From contig CAKQSF010000017.1 in assembly GCA_934272845.1 (NCBI GenBank), positions 1 through 42,024 on the forward strand: 42,024 nt of DNA, in the 5' to 3' direction. This DNA comes from an uncultured Prevotella sp. Its GTDB lineage: Bacteria; Bacteroidota; Bacteroidia; Bacteroidales; Bacteroidaceae. Of the stretch, positions 34,016-42,024 are shown in pieces (the first letter of the stretch is position 1; every line of letters starts with the position of its first letter). The position numbers and the translations under genes were made by a program. A model generated the notes under the pieces. It ran no database searches. It worked only from the letters and a program-made list of their open reading frames with translations, and had not been told where the DNA came from.

Positions 34016-37000
34016 ATGAAAAAAAGAAAACTACTAATCGCCGTCCTAACCGCGGCAGTGACAGTTGCTGGGGGGGGGATAGCCTCCGCTGAAGTAACGA
34101 AAACCAGCCTGTTTACGACAGAGAATGGTTATGCGGAGGTGACAGATTTACCTACTGACGCTGCAGAACTATCAAAGTATTACTATGTTATCGCTGATGC
34201 CAATAATGAGAGAATACTTCAGTTGGCTGATGGTAAATCTGGACAGAATGCTTCAGGCAAGGTAATGGAGTATGTTGATGTTAATGACCCAGTGTCTAAT
34301 CAGTATGACTTGTGGATTATAGAGCATAACACAGATGGATACCATATACGTAATATGGCGTATAGTGGCTTCTTGATGCAGACAGAGGAGGGAACTGAAA
34401 GGTGGAAAGATTCTAATAATAAAGATCAGTCCCATGCAGCCCCTTATCCATGGTATAGACGTACCAATGATCAGCCGCATGCTTGCAAATGGACAAAGGT
34501 GAACTTTGAAAAAGAAAGCGATGGAAACTTTCTTATAAAAAACTTGACAAGTACATATATTTTTACCTCTGCACATGTAGAGGAACCTCATGACTATTAT
34601 TTCGGATATTGGACTTCGGCTAACAATCAGTTTGAGGTTGCTTCTAATAAACTGAAAGGTGATGCGGATTTGGGACATTATAAGGTGTATGCCATACTGC
34701 GTTCTGACTATATGTCAAAGTATATTAGTGCTAACCTTACAGACAACACAAAAGGTGTAGATCTGTCTAACTTCCTTATGAATCCTAAGGTGTTGGGAAC
34801 TAGACAATATAAGGATAACGTAGAAGGATATACAATCACAAACACTGGCGGAAATCGCCCTTTTAGTGCAAGTGATAATTGCGAGTTCTGGAATGGAAGT
34901 GCAGCTAATCTTAATTTTACTATGAGTCAAACTGTAAGTGTTCCAAACGGTAAGTATGCTCTGACTGCTTCAATGTATAATAGTTCTAATGATATAGTTG
35001 GAGATGCACCAAATGGTAATGTTGGAGCGTTTGCCAATGACAAATATGTAGGTATTAACATAGATAGTAGTGAACCGAATGATTATACAATAGAGAATAT
35101 CGTAATTACTGATGGTACGCTGACGTTTGGATATAAAACAAATGGTACGCCAGGAGCACGATGGTTCGTAGGAAAAGGTTTTACCCTTACGTATTATGGC
35201 GAAGACCTATCTGCGTATGTTGAGGGATTAAAAGAGACCATCGCACAGGCCGAAGGTATTACTCCTGCTGCAAATGCGGCGTCTAATAAGGCGTTGAATG
35301 ATGTTATAACAGAAGTAAAGGGGGTAAATGAGAATGATAAGGGTGCCCTTATTGAGGCGAACAGTAAACTGAAAACAGCGATAGAAGTATATAATGCTGC
35401 AAAGACCGCGTATGATTCTTATACGGATATGAAGAAGTATGCGGAGTCTATGCAGGAAGGCATGAGTGTAGTAAGTGAAGAGGATAAGACAACTCTTACA
35501 GAAACTATTAAAGAGCAGGAAACAATAATGAATGAAACAGCCGCTACCGCTGAGGCTATCAAGACTTGTGAGGATGCTATTACAGCTGCTTGTAAGGAAT
35601 ACGTAGGTAAAGCAAATCCTGAACAGAACGAAACGTTTGATATTACCCGACTGTACCTTGTGAATTCAGATTTGACAAATATCCCGACAGGTGCTTGCGA
35701 AGGTTGGTATAATGACCTGCCGAATACTGTAAATAACAGATCTGTACATGATGCGACACCTGCAACGGGAGACGGAGAAGGTAAGGACTCGTTCTATGAA
35801 ATATATAGTGAGAAAGGTGCTCTAGTAGTTGGTAAAGGCATTTATCAGAAGGCAACGCTACCAGCAGGTACGTATAAAATGGAGGCGTGGGGCTTCTCAC
35901 GTGCTGCCAACAACGTGTCTACAGGTGATGGTTATATCTCTGCGTTCGCTAATGAAACGCTTGGTGCGCCAATAGTGGCAAATAGTATGACAAAGCTCAC
36001 AACAGCCTTCACTCTTGACGCTGAGGCTGAGACGATGATGGGGCTTTATATTGCTGAAGGTAACAAAGGTAACTGGGCTGGATGTGGCTACATGAAACTA
36101 TATAAGTACAATAAATCTGCTCTCGATGTTGCTAAGGCTACTTATGATGAAGCAAAGGCTACTGCGCAGAAACTTGTAGACTCTAAGATGCAGGCTTCTG
36201 TACTAGAGAAACTTAAAAAAGAGATAAATGCAACGGTAGAGGAAACGGTAAAGGCGTATGAGGATGCTACAGACTCTATTGTAAAGGCTACTAATAGCGC
36301 AAATGTATCTGTTATCGCATATGCAAGTTTGAAACCTGAATTGGAAAAAGCCGCAACTAAGAACTATCAGACTCGTGAGGCGTTCGACAAGGAATTTACT
36401 GCGTATGCTGTAGCAAAGAAAGGCTATGACGAGGGTACGTTGACGACAGAAGAGGCGACGGCAATGTCTAAAGCAAACTATATGCTCAATGAGTATCGTA
36501 CGTACCTGCGTGAAATTGTTAAGGACTACAAAAATGCTACAGTATATGTAAAGAACGCCTTGGTTAAGGATACGGATGGCGATGCATACAAAAACTCTTC
36601 TGACAAGGGATGGAAATTTACTACTAATGCTACCGCAACGGGTGTGAGTGCTTCTCAGAACTCAGTGGATTATACTGGTATATTCATGGAGAACTGGAGA
36701 GATAATAAAGACGGTGGACTAAACGGTAATATCAGTCAGACTATACAGAATCTGCCTGCAGGAAAATACTTCCTCAAAATGGTTGCATTCACAAGAAACG
36801 CTGGTGTGAATGACTATATCTACATAAAGTCTGGTGATAATGAAGAAAAAGGTGCTATTCTAATTGCAGGAACTCCAAGTATAACATTGACTGAGCCTTT
36901 GCAAATTAACAACGGTACGGTAGAGATAGGTCTACACGTGGAAGGCTCTGATTGGGCTGCGTGGAATGTCGTAGAACTCTATGCATACAGCATAGATGAC

Positions 37001-37561
37001 GTGACACGCACAGTGCAGACAGGAATGTACGGCACGGTATGTCTGCCATACAATGCTACTGTAACAGGAGCAACACTCTATGAGGCTACTGTTGACGCTA
37101 CAAACAATGTGGTGAATCTTACAGAGACTACTGGCAACATGGAGCAGGGTAAGGCTTATATCTATCAGGCTACCGCGGATGAGCAGACATTCAAGTTTGT
37201 TGATGATGCTAACCTCATCAAAGATGCTGCTACTGGAGAAGCACTTACAGGCGTGTTCACGCAGACTGCGGTTCCTGTGGGAGCGTACGTAATGCAGAAG
37301 CATGATGACGCTGATGTGCAGAAGTTCTATAAGGTTACAGGGGAGGGCATCTCACTCAACGCTTATCGTGCTTACCTTAATGTGCCAACAACAGCAAATG
37401 CTAAGGCTATGAAGATAAACCTTAATGGTGCTACTGGTATCGACGCTATAAATGCATTGACGGAAGGTAACGCTGTTATCTATGACCTTAACGGTAACCG
37501 ACTGAACAAACTGCAGCACGGCATCAACATCGTCAACGGTGTGAAGGTCGTTGTAAAGTAA
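34016..37561 (+). CDS. Large secreted multi-module binding protein with G9 tract in its signal peptide
   Basis: The start at 34016 gives 1181 residues and a proper signal peptide (MKKRKLLIAV through ASAEV); an upstream ATG at 33956 would hide it. Residues 43-237 and 252-397 repeat the two-part module of the lyase (RTNDQPHACKW here, RTHDQPLACEW there). Charged helical segments (about 398-530 and 700-845, FIVAR-like) alternate with beta-sandwich modules (about 545-697 and 845-992). A beta-rich domain follows and then the sorting tail VIYDLNGNRL...GINIVNGVKVVVK. No catalytic motif is recognised, so a surface glycan-binding or adhesive role is inferred. Nine consecutive G (34070-34078) encode three glycines in the signal peptide. 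Confidence 0.8.
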   Translation: MKKRKLLIAVLTAAVTVAGGGIASAEVTKTSLFTTENGYAEVTDLPTDAAELSKYYYVIADANNERILQLADGKSGQNASGKVMEYVDVNDPVSNQYDLWIIEHNTDGYHIRNMAYSGFLMQTEEGTERWKDSNNKDQSHAAPYPWYRRTNDQPHACKWTKVNFEKESDGNFLIKNLTSTYIFTSAHVEEPHDYYFGYWTSANNQFEVASNKLKGDADLGHYKVYAILRSDYMSKYISANLTDNTKGVDLSNFLMNPKVLGTRQYKDNVEGYTITNTGGNRPFSASDNCEFWNGSAANLNFTMSQTVSVPNGKYALTASMYNSSNDIVGDAPNGNVGAFANDKYVGINIDSSEPNDYTIENIVITDGTLTFGYKTNGTPGARWFVGKGFTLTYYGEDLSAYVEGLKETIAQAEGITPAANAASNKALNDVITEVKGVNENDKGALIEANSKLKTAIEVYNAAKTAYDSYTDMKKYAESMQEGMSVVSEEDKTTLTETIKEQETIMNETAATAEAIKTCEDAITAACKEYVGKANPEQNETFDITRLYLVNSDLTNIPTGACEGWYNDLPNTVNNRSVHDATPATGDGEGKDSFYEIYSEKGALVVGKGIYQKATLPAGTYKMEAWGFSRAANNVSTGDGYISAFANETLGAPIVANSMTKLTTAFTLDAEAETMMGLYIAEGNKGNWAGCGYMKLYKYNKSALDVAKATYDEAKATAQKLVDSKMQASVLEKLKKEINATVEETVKAYEDATDSIVKATNSANVSVIAYASLKPELEKAATKNYQTREAFDKEFTAYAVAKKGYDEGTLTTEEATAMSKANYMLNEYRTYLREIVKDYKNATVYVKNALVKDTDGDAYKNSSDKGWKFTTNATATGVSASQNSVDYTGIFMENWRDNKDGGLNGNISQTIQNLPAGKYFLKMVAFTRNAGVNDYIYIKSGDNEEKGAILIAGTPSITLTEPLQINNGTVEIGLHVEGSDWAAWNVVELYAYSIDDVTRTVQTGMYGTVCLPYNATVTGATLYEATVDATNNVVNLTETTGNMEQGKAYIYQATADEQTFKFVDDANLIKDAATGEALTGVFTQTAVPVGAYVMQKHDDADVQKFYKVTGEGISLNAYRAYLNVPTTANAKAMKINLNGATGIDAINALTEGNAVIYDLNGNRLNKLQHGINIVNGVKVVVK
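34070..34078 (+). repeat. Homopolymeric G9 tract in a signal peptide
   Basis: Nine G in a row occur 54 bases after the start codon of the 1181-residue secreted protein. Tracts like this slip during replication. Loss or gain of one base would shift the frame just inside the signal peptide. Confidence 0.9.
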
Positions 37562-37607
37562 ACAGGTGGTAGTAAACGTAAATGATAATCTAAAAACGCA
37601 TAAAGAG

Positions 37608-37775
37608 ATGAAGAAGATATATACAGCACCAGCAATCAACGTGGTGAGAATAGATGGAAATCTTATGAATATGGCTTATAGTGAAACGGCTGCTGATTCA
37701 AATAAAGAAAACTTTTCAAAACATAATGTCATTTCCTTCGATGATGATGAAGATGACGTAACGTCTGCATGGTAA
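37608..37775 (+). CDS. 55-residue acidic peptide of the MKKxYxxPxxxVV type
   Basis: The chosen ATG follows a purine-rich AAAGAG and gives MKKIYTAPAINVVRIDGNLM at the N-terminus and an acidic end, SFDDDEDDVTSAW. I recall many short Bacteroidota proteins with the same opening (MKKxYxxPxxEVVxL), often near secreted-protein genes, with no known function. There is no signal peptide. It starts 46 bases after the stop of the 1181-residue secreted protein and could be co-transcribed with it. A longer frame from 37566 is possible but adds an unlike N-terminus. A 21-bp tandem repeat follows. Function unknown. Confidence 0.65.
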   Translation: MKKIYTAPAINVVRIDGNLMNMAYSETAADSNKENFSKHNVISFDDDEDDVTSAW

Positions 37776-37809
37776 TGTTCTCGATAATAAAAGTATCAAT
37801 CTCATGAAA

Positions 37810-37950
37810 ATAAGAGTTTCTCTCTAAATAGTAAGAGTTTCTCTCTAAATAGTAAGAGTTTCTCTCTAAATAGTAAGAGTTTCTCTCTAAATAGTAAGAG
37901 TTTCTCTCTCTCTCTAAATAATAAGAGTCTTTCTTAATAGTAAGAGTAAC
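37810..37950. repeat. 21-bp tandem repeat after the small peptide gene
   Basis: The unit GTAAGAGTTTCTCTCTAAAT plus A is repeated from 37810, 37831, 37852, 37873 and 37894. The last has an inserted TCTCTC, and degenerate units start at 37921 and 37940. On the minus strand the array reads as an open frame of NSYYLER heptads, but no ribosome site or homology supports a gene. The rest of the 436-base gap contains only a terminator and the rpsL promoter. Confidence 0.9.
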
Positions 37951-37991
37951 GATATAATAGTTATAGTACGATAACATAAGGATAATAAGTT

Positions 37992-38030
37992 AAGAAGGCC
38001 GCACATTGCTGTGCGACCTTCTTTAATTTT
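37992..38030 (+). terminator. Terminator before rpsL
   Basis: AAGAAGG-CC-GCACA pairs with TGTGC-GA-CCTTCTT across a 4-base loop, followed by TAATTTT. It closes the transcript of the secreted protein and peptide genes. Confidence 0.75.
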
Positions 38031-38106
38031 AGTTAAATATTATTAAATATTCAATGTAACACAAATGTATTATCTTATATATATAGGTTTTTCGAGAAAA
38101 AAGTAG

Positions 38107-38114
38107 TACCTTTG
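38107..38114 (+). promoter_or_regulatory. -7 box of the rpsL operon
   Basis: TACCTTTG followed by CACC lies about 98 bases before the rpsL start, giving a long leader. The -33 region (TTTTT near 38088) is weak. Confidence 0.6.
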
Positions 38115-38211
38115 CACCTCGAAAGGCTTAATTTGCCCCTTGAGGCTATGCGCTAAGCCTTGTAAATTGCTGAATACAAACAAAATAATATATAATTAAA
38201 ATTACAAAACA

Positions 38212-38595
38212 ATGCCTACAATTCAACAATTGGTAAGAAAAGGCAGACAGGTACTTGTAGACAAGAGCAAGTCACCAGCTTTGGACTCATGTCCTCAGCG
38301 TCGCGGTGTGTGCGTGCGTGTGTATACAACTACCCCTAAGAAGCCTAATTCGGCTATGCGTAAGGTAGCCCGTGTTCGTCTCACAAACTCTAAGGAGGTT
38401 AACTCTTACATTCCAGGTGAGGGTCACAACCTGCAGGAGCACTCTATTGTGCTTGTTCGCGGTGGACGTGTGAAGGATCTTCCAGGTGTACGTTATCACA
38501 TCGTTCGTGGTACTCTTGATACCGCTGGCGTAGCAAGCCGCACACAGCGTCGTTCTAAGTACGGTGCTAAGCGTCCAAAGGCTGGTAAGAAGTAA
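38212..38595 (+). CDS. rpsL: 30S ribosomal protein S12
   Basis: This 127-residue protein contacts the decoding centre of the small subunit. [20 protein letters not shown] (from residue 40) and [18 protein letters not shown] (83-100) are near-universal. Lysines at 43 and 88, the sites where streptomycin-resistance mutations arise, are both present, so the protein looks wild type. It is the first gene of the str-type operon, followed by rpsG and fusA in the standard order. Confidence 0.98.
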   Translation: MPTIQQLVRKGRQVLVDKSKSPALDSCPQRRGVCVRVYTTTPKKPNSAMRKVARVRLTNSKEVNSYIPGEGHNLQEHSIVLVRGGRVKDLPGVRYHIVRGTLDTAGVASRTQRRSKYGAKRPKAGKK

Positions 38596-38747
38596 TAGTC
38601 GAGCCACTTACCTAAAAAGGAAACAAAAACAAACAATTTAACGTTTTGCTGATTTGTTAAGACGACAGGTTGAGTAAATGTTCAAGAGAGAACGTTGAAG
38701 ACACACAAGAAGACAAGACAACCTCAGCAAGATTATTAAAAGCAAAA

Positions 38748-39224
38748 ATGAGAAAAGCAAAACCAAAGAAGCGTGTGATCCTTCCAGATCCCGTTTACAA
38801 CGACCAGAAAGTGTCAAAGTTCGTTAACCATCTGATGTATGATGGTAAGAAGAACACCTCTTACGAGATTTTTTATTCAGCTCTTAACACCGTTGGTGAG
38901 AAGATGCAGAACGAAGAGAAGTCTGCTCTCGAAATATGGAAGCAGGCCCTCGATAATATTACTCCACACGTGGAGGTAAAGAGCCGCCGTATCGGTGGTG
39001 CTACCTTCCAGGTGCCTACTGAAATTCGTCCTGACCGTAAGGAGTCTATCTCAATGAAGAACCTTATCCTCTTCGCTCGTAAGCGTGGTGGTAAGGGTAT
39101 GGCTGATAAACTCGCCGCAGAGATTATGGACGCTTACAATAACCAGGGTGGCGCATTCAAGCGTAAGGAGGATATGCACCGTATGGCTGAGGCTAACCGT
39201 GCATTCGCTCACTTCCGTTTCTAA
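38748..39224 (+). CDS. rpsG: 30S ribosomal protein S7
   Basis: The ATG at 38748 gives 158 residues beginning [20 protein letters not shown], the usual start and length in Bacteroidota. The longer frame from 38670 adds 26 residues without family support and lies in the leader. S7 nucleates assembly of the 30S head by binding the 3' major domain of 16S rRNA. The signature [21 protein letters not shown] is intact. It lies between rpsL (152 bases upstream) and fusA (31 bases downstream). Confidence 0.97.
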   Translation: MRKAKPKKRVILPDPVYNDQKVSKFVNHLMYDGKKNTSYEIFYSALNTVGEKMQNEEKSALEIWKQALDNITPHVEVKSRRIGGATFQVPTEIRPDRKESISMKNLILFARKRGGKGMADKLAAEIMDAYNNQGGAFKRKEDMHRMAEANRAFAHFRF

Positions 39225-39255
39225 TCTTTAATATATATATAAGGAGGAAAAAGAA

Positions 39256-41373
39256 ATGGCTAAGCACGATTTGCATTTGACTCGTAACATCGGTATCATG
39301 GCTCACATCGATGCCGGTAAGACAACAACTTCTGAGCGTATCCTGTTCTACACAGGTAAGACTCACAAGATTGGTGAGACTCACGATGGTAGCGCAACGA
39401 TGGACTGGATGGCACAGGAGCAGGAGCGTGGTATTACTATCACATCTGCTGCTACTACTTGCTTTTGGCATTATCAGGATAAACTTTACAAGATTAACCT
39501 TATCGATACTCCGGGACACGTTGACTTCACCGCTGAGGTAGAGCGTTCACTCCGTGTACTTGATGGAGCCGTTGCTACATACTGTGCAGTAGGTGGTGTT
39601 GAGCCACAGTCTGAGACTGTATGGCGTCAGGCTGACAAGTATAACGTTCCACGTATCGGTTACGTTAATAAGATGGACCGTTCTGGTGCTAATTACTATG
39701 ACGTAATTAAGCAGATGAAAGAGGTTCTCGGTGCTAACCCTATCAACCTTTGCTGCCCTATCGGTGCTGAGGAAAACTTCAAGGGTCTTGTTGATCTTAT
39801 CAAGATGAAGGCTATCCTTTGGCATGATGAGACAATGGGTGCCGAGTACGAAGTTGATGATATCCCTGAGGATATGATCGACGAGTGCAACGAATGGCGT
39901 GATAAACTCCTTGAGGGTGCTGCCGAGTTTGACGAGGCTCTCATGGAGAAGTACTTCGAGGATCCTTCAACTATCACAGAGGAAGAGATTATCGCTGCTA
40001 TCCGTAAGGGTTGTCTCGCACTGAAGTGTGTTCCTATGCTCTGCGGTTCTTCATTCAAGAATAAGGGCGTACAGACAATGCTTGACTATGTTTGTGCTCT
40101 GCTCCCTTCACCAATGGATACAGAGAATATCGTAGGTACTAACCCAACAACAGAGGAAGAGGAAGATCGTAAGCCATCTGAGAACGAGCCTACAGCGGCT
40201 CTCGCATTCAAGATTGCTACTGACCCATACGTAGGTCGTCTTGTATTCTTCCGTGTTTACTCTGGTAAGATTGAGGCTGGTTCATACGTTTACAACCCAC
40301 GTTCTGGTAAGAAGGAGCGTGTGTCACGTCTGTTCCAGATGCACTCAAACAAGCAGAACCCTGTTGACGTGATTTCTGCTGGTGATATCGGCTCTGGTGT
40401 AGGTTTCAAGGATATCCGTACTGGTGATACTCTCTGTGATGAGGAACACCCAATCGTATTGGAGTCAATGACCTTCCCTGATACCGTTATCTCTATCGCT
40501 GTAGAGCCTAAGTCACAGGCTGACATCGCTAAGCTTGATAACGGTCTTGCTAAGCTTGCTGAAGAGGATCCAACATTCACTGTACGTACTGATGAGCAGA
40601 GCGGTCAGACTGTTATCTCTGGTATGGGTGAGCTTCACCTTGATATCATCATCGACCGTCTGAAGCGTGAGTTCAAGGTAGAGTGTAACCAGGGTAAGCC
40701 ACAGGTTAACTATAAGGAAGCCATCACTAAGGAGGTTAACCTCCGCGAGGTTTACAAGAAGCAGTCTGGTGGTCGTGGTAAGTTCGCTGATATCATCGTT
40801 AACATCGGTCCTAAGGATGAGGATTACAAGGAGGGTGACCTTCAGTTCATCAATGAGGTTAAGGGTGGTAACGTGCCTAAGGAATTCATCCCAGCAGTAC
40901 AGAAGGGCTTCCAGGATTGCTTGAAGAGCGGTGTGCTCGGTGGTTATCCTGTAACAGGTCTTAAGGTTACTCTTCTCGATGGTAGTTTCCACCCAGTTGA
41001 CTCTGACCAGTTGTCATTCGAACTTGCAGCGCGTAACGCGTTCAAGAACGCTTGTCCTAAGGCAGGTCCTGTCCTCATGGAGCCTATCATGAAGGTAGAG
41101 GTTGTTACTCCAGAGGAAAGCATGGGTGACGTTATCGGTGACCTTAACAAACGTCGTGGTATGGTACAGGGAATGGAAGAGGCTCGTAGCGGTGCGCGCA
41201 TCGTGAAGGCTATGGTTCCATTGGCAGAGATGTTCGGTTATGTTACCGCTCTTCGTACTATCACTTCTGGTCGTGCTACTTCTTCAATGGAGTATGATCA
41301 CCACGAGGCTGTATCAAGTTCAATAGCTAAGGCTATCCTTGAGGAGAACAACGGTCGTGCTGATCTCGTATAA
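39256..41373 (+). CDS. fusA: Translation elongation factor G
   Basis: This 705-residue GTPase drives translocation on the ribosome and, with RRF, subunit recycling. The G-domain motifs are AHIDAGKT (16-23), [10 protein letters not shown] (58-67), DTPGH (84-88) and NKMD (138-141). Domains II-V are complete. The [14 protein letters not shown] segment of domain V is present. A Shine-Dalgarno-like AAGGAGG (39240-39246) precedes the ATG, which is unusual in this window and fits strong expression. Codon choice (CGT, GGT, GTT) matches the neighbouring ribosomal genes. A terminator-like hairpin lies between it and rpsJ. Confidence 0.98.
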   Translation: MAKHDLHLTRNIGIMAHIDAGKTTTSERILFYTGKTHKIGETHDGSATMDWMAQEQERGITITSAATTCFWHYQDKLYKINLIDTPGHVDFTAEVERSLRVLDGAVATYCAVGGVEPQSETVWRQADKYNVPRIGYVNKMDRSGANYYDVIKQMKEVLGANPINLCCPIGAEENFKGLVDLIKMKAILWHDETMGAEYEVDDIPEDMIDECNEWRDKLLEGAAEFDEALMEKYFEDPSTITEEEIIAAIRKGCLALKCVPMLCGSSFKNKGVQTMLDYVCALLPSPMDTENIVGTNPTTEEEEDRKPSENEPTAALAFKIATDPYVGRLVFFRVYSGKIEAGSYVYNPRSGKKERVSRLFQMHSNKQNPVDVISAGDIGSGVGFKDIRTGDTLCDEEHPIVLESMTFPDTVISIAVEPKSQADIAKLDNGLAKLAEEDPTFTVRTDEQSGQTVISGMGELHLDIIIDRLKREFKVECNQGKPQVNYKEAITKEVNLREVYKKQSGGRGKFADIIVNIGPKDEDYKEGDLQFINEVKGGNVPKEFIPAVQKGFQDCLKSGVLGGYPVTGLKVTLLDGSFHPVDSDQLSFELAARNAFKNACPKAGPVLMEPIMKVEVVTPEESMGDVIGDLNKRRGMVQGMEEARSGARIVKAMVPLAEMFGYVTALRTITSGRATSSMEYDHHEAVSSSIAKAILEENNGRADLV

Positions 41374-41435
41374 ATAAAATGATTTGTCAGTAGTTCATGG
41401 CTTGTAAAATGGGTGTGAACTGAGGGCAACACTAT

Positions 41436-41480
41436 AAGGGAGTCCGTGAGCAAATGACTCTTTACGGGCTCCCTTCTTTT
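41436..41480 (+). terminator. Terminator-like hairpin between fusA and rpsJ
   Basis: AAGGGAG-T-CCGT (from 41436) pairs with ACGG-G-CTCCCTT (41464-41475), followed by CTTTTT. It lies 63 bases after fusA and ends 85 bases before rpsJ. Confidence 0.75.
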
Positions 41481-41565
41481 TAAAAACATTATTTATTAAC
41501 AAAGAATGACCGTTAAGAGTTTGAATACATCTCTTGACTGGCGTTCTTCAATTAACAAAAAGACA

Positions 41566-41871
41566 ATGAGTCAGAAAATCCGTATTAAGCTGAAGTCTTA
41601 CGACCACACTCTCGTAGACAAGTCAGCAGAGAAAATTGTTAAGGCTGTAAAGGCTACTGGTGCAATCGTTAGTGGTCCTATTCCACTTCCAACACACAAG
41701 CGTATCTTCACCGTTAACCGTTCTACTTTCGTTAACAAGAAGAGCCGTGAGCAGTTCCAACTTTCAGACTACAAGCGTCTGATCGACATCTACAGTTCTA
41801 CAACTAACACTATCGATGCACTGATGAAGCTTGACCTTCCTTCAGGTGTAGAGGTAGAAATCAAGGTGTAG
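41566..41871 (+). CDS. rpsJ: 30S ribosomal protein S10
   Basis: The ATG at 41566 gives 101 residues starting [20 protein letters not shown], the normal start and length. The frame from 41506 adds 20 unrelated residues. S10 is part of the 30S head and also acts as NusE in antitermination. [20 protein letters not shown] and EVEIKV at the end are conserved. In most Bacteroidota the gene leads into rplC. Here at least 153 bases follow without rplC, including a strong terminator-like hairpin. Confidence 0.97.
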   Translation: MSQKIRIKLKSYDHTLVDKSAEKIVKAVKATGAIVSGPIPLPTHKRIFTVNRSTFVNKKSREQFQLSDYKRLIDIYSSTTNTIDALMKLDLPSGVEVEIKV

Positions 41872-41875
41872 TTAA

Positions 41876-41906
41876 TTATCCCATATAACTTTTAGTTAAG
41901 GGATAA
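41876..41906 (+). promoter_or_regulatory. Small hairpin after rpsJ
   Basis: TTATCCC (41876-41882) is the exact complement of GGGATAA (41900-41906). It sits directly before the larger terminator-like hairpin and could be part of an attenuator. Confidence 0.4.
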
Positions 41907-41915
41907 CACCAATAT

Positions 41916-41953
41916 AAGGGTTCCGTACTGTTCGCTGTACGGAACCCTTTTTT
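41916..41953 (+). terminator. Strong terminator-like hairpin after rpsJ
   Basis: AAGGGTTCCGTAC (41916-41928) pairs perfectly with GTACGGAACCCTT (41937-41949), then T to 41953. It lies inside what is normally the continuous S10 operon. The last 70 bases of the window show no gene. Confidence 0.85.
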
Positions 41954-42024
41954 CGTGACCATTATTCTGTTGTGTAACCGTCTAGAAGTAACCATCCGAA
42001 ATCAGCCGTCTTGCATATAATCCA

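Noticed and set aside
37729..37977. Minus-strand frame with NSYYLER heptads
   Set aside because: It is produced by the 21-bp array and overlaps the peptide gene on the other strand. No start context supports it.
38670..38747. Longer rpsG start
   Set aside because: The extra 26 residues are not part of S7, and the family starts at [10 protein letters not shown].
41506..41565. Longer rpsJ start
   Set aside because: The extra 20 residues do not belong to S10, and the ATG at 41566 gives the normal length.
1..42024. tRNA or rRNA genes
   Set aside because: I looked in the larger gaps for cloverleaf or rRNA-like sequence and found nothing that I could support by eye.

Overview
The window looks like chromosome from an anaerobic, fibre-degrading member of the Bacteroidota, most likely Prevotellaceae. 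The grounds are: repeated promoter boxes of the Bacteroidota form TAnnTTTG, some with TTTG about 20 bases upstream; a GH10 xylanase whose catalytic domain is split by binding modules, as described for Prevotella; secreted proteins ending in a short type IX-like sorting tail (pattern YDLxGR...GIYIVNGKKVVK); flavodoxin and a flavodiiron protein; methylmalonyl-CoA decarboxylase; and the order rpsL-rpsG-fusA-rpsJ. No 16S rRNA or tRNA was found, so species is inference.

Layout. 1-650: a decayed 3' end of a DUF4143-type ATPase and a 204-bp palindromic repeat. 650-2271: scpB (minus) and fldA. 2474-7311: divergent GH10 xylanase and GH3 glycosidase, a small xylan-type cluster. 7388-10506: two tandem, mosaic paralogues with an AAA-like ATPase and a PD-(D/E)XK nuclease domain. 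11084-13013: flavodiiron protein and TrmH-family methyltransferase, behind three 33-bp-spaced direct repeats. 13149-14956: ECF sigma cassette with a membrane protein, a Spy/CpxP-like periplasmic protein and a small sorting-tail-like protein. 15358-22522: housekeeping genes glyA, map, tsaD, pncC, a DUF5362-like membrane protein and a MATE exporter, separated by hairpin-forming repeat elements. 22685-26521: giant secreted CotH/lamin-tail/dockerin protein. 26522-27752: about 1.2 kb of repeat debris with a Fic-type C-terminal fragment. 27753-29102: nhaD (minus). 29622-37775: alginate-lyase-family secreted lyase, a related 1181-residue secreted protein with a G9 tract in its signal peptide, and a 55-residue peptide gene. 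38212-41871: rpsL, rpsG, fusA, rpsJ.

The most notable feature is the number of structured non-coding elements. I see MITE-like elements of 193 bp (two copies, each with a 3-bp target duplication; one duplication is the map stop codon), a related 197-bp element, a 233/242-bp pair with other termini, a 204-bp multi-hairpin element in two copies, and tandem repeats with periods of 21, 22, 33 and 66 bp. Functionally, the secreted enzymes (xylanase, GH3, lyase and the CotH-dockerin protein) point to plant-fibre or uronan breakdown, while fldA and the flavodiiron protein fit electron transfer and O2/NO detoxification in an anaerobe.
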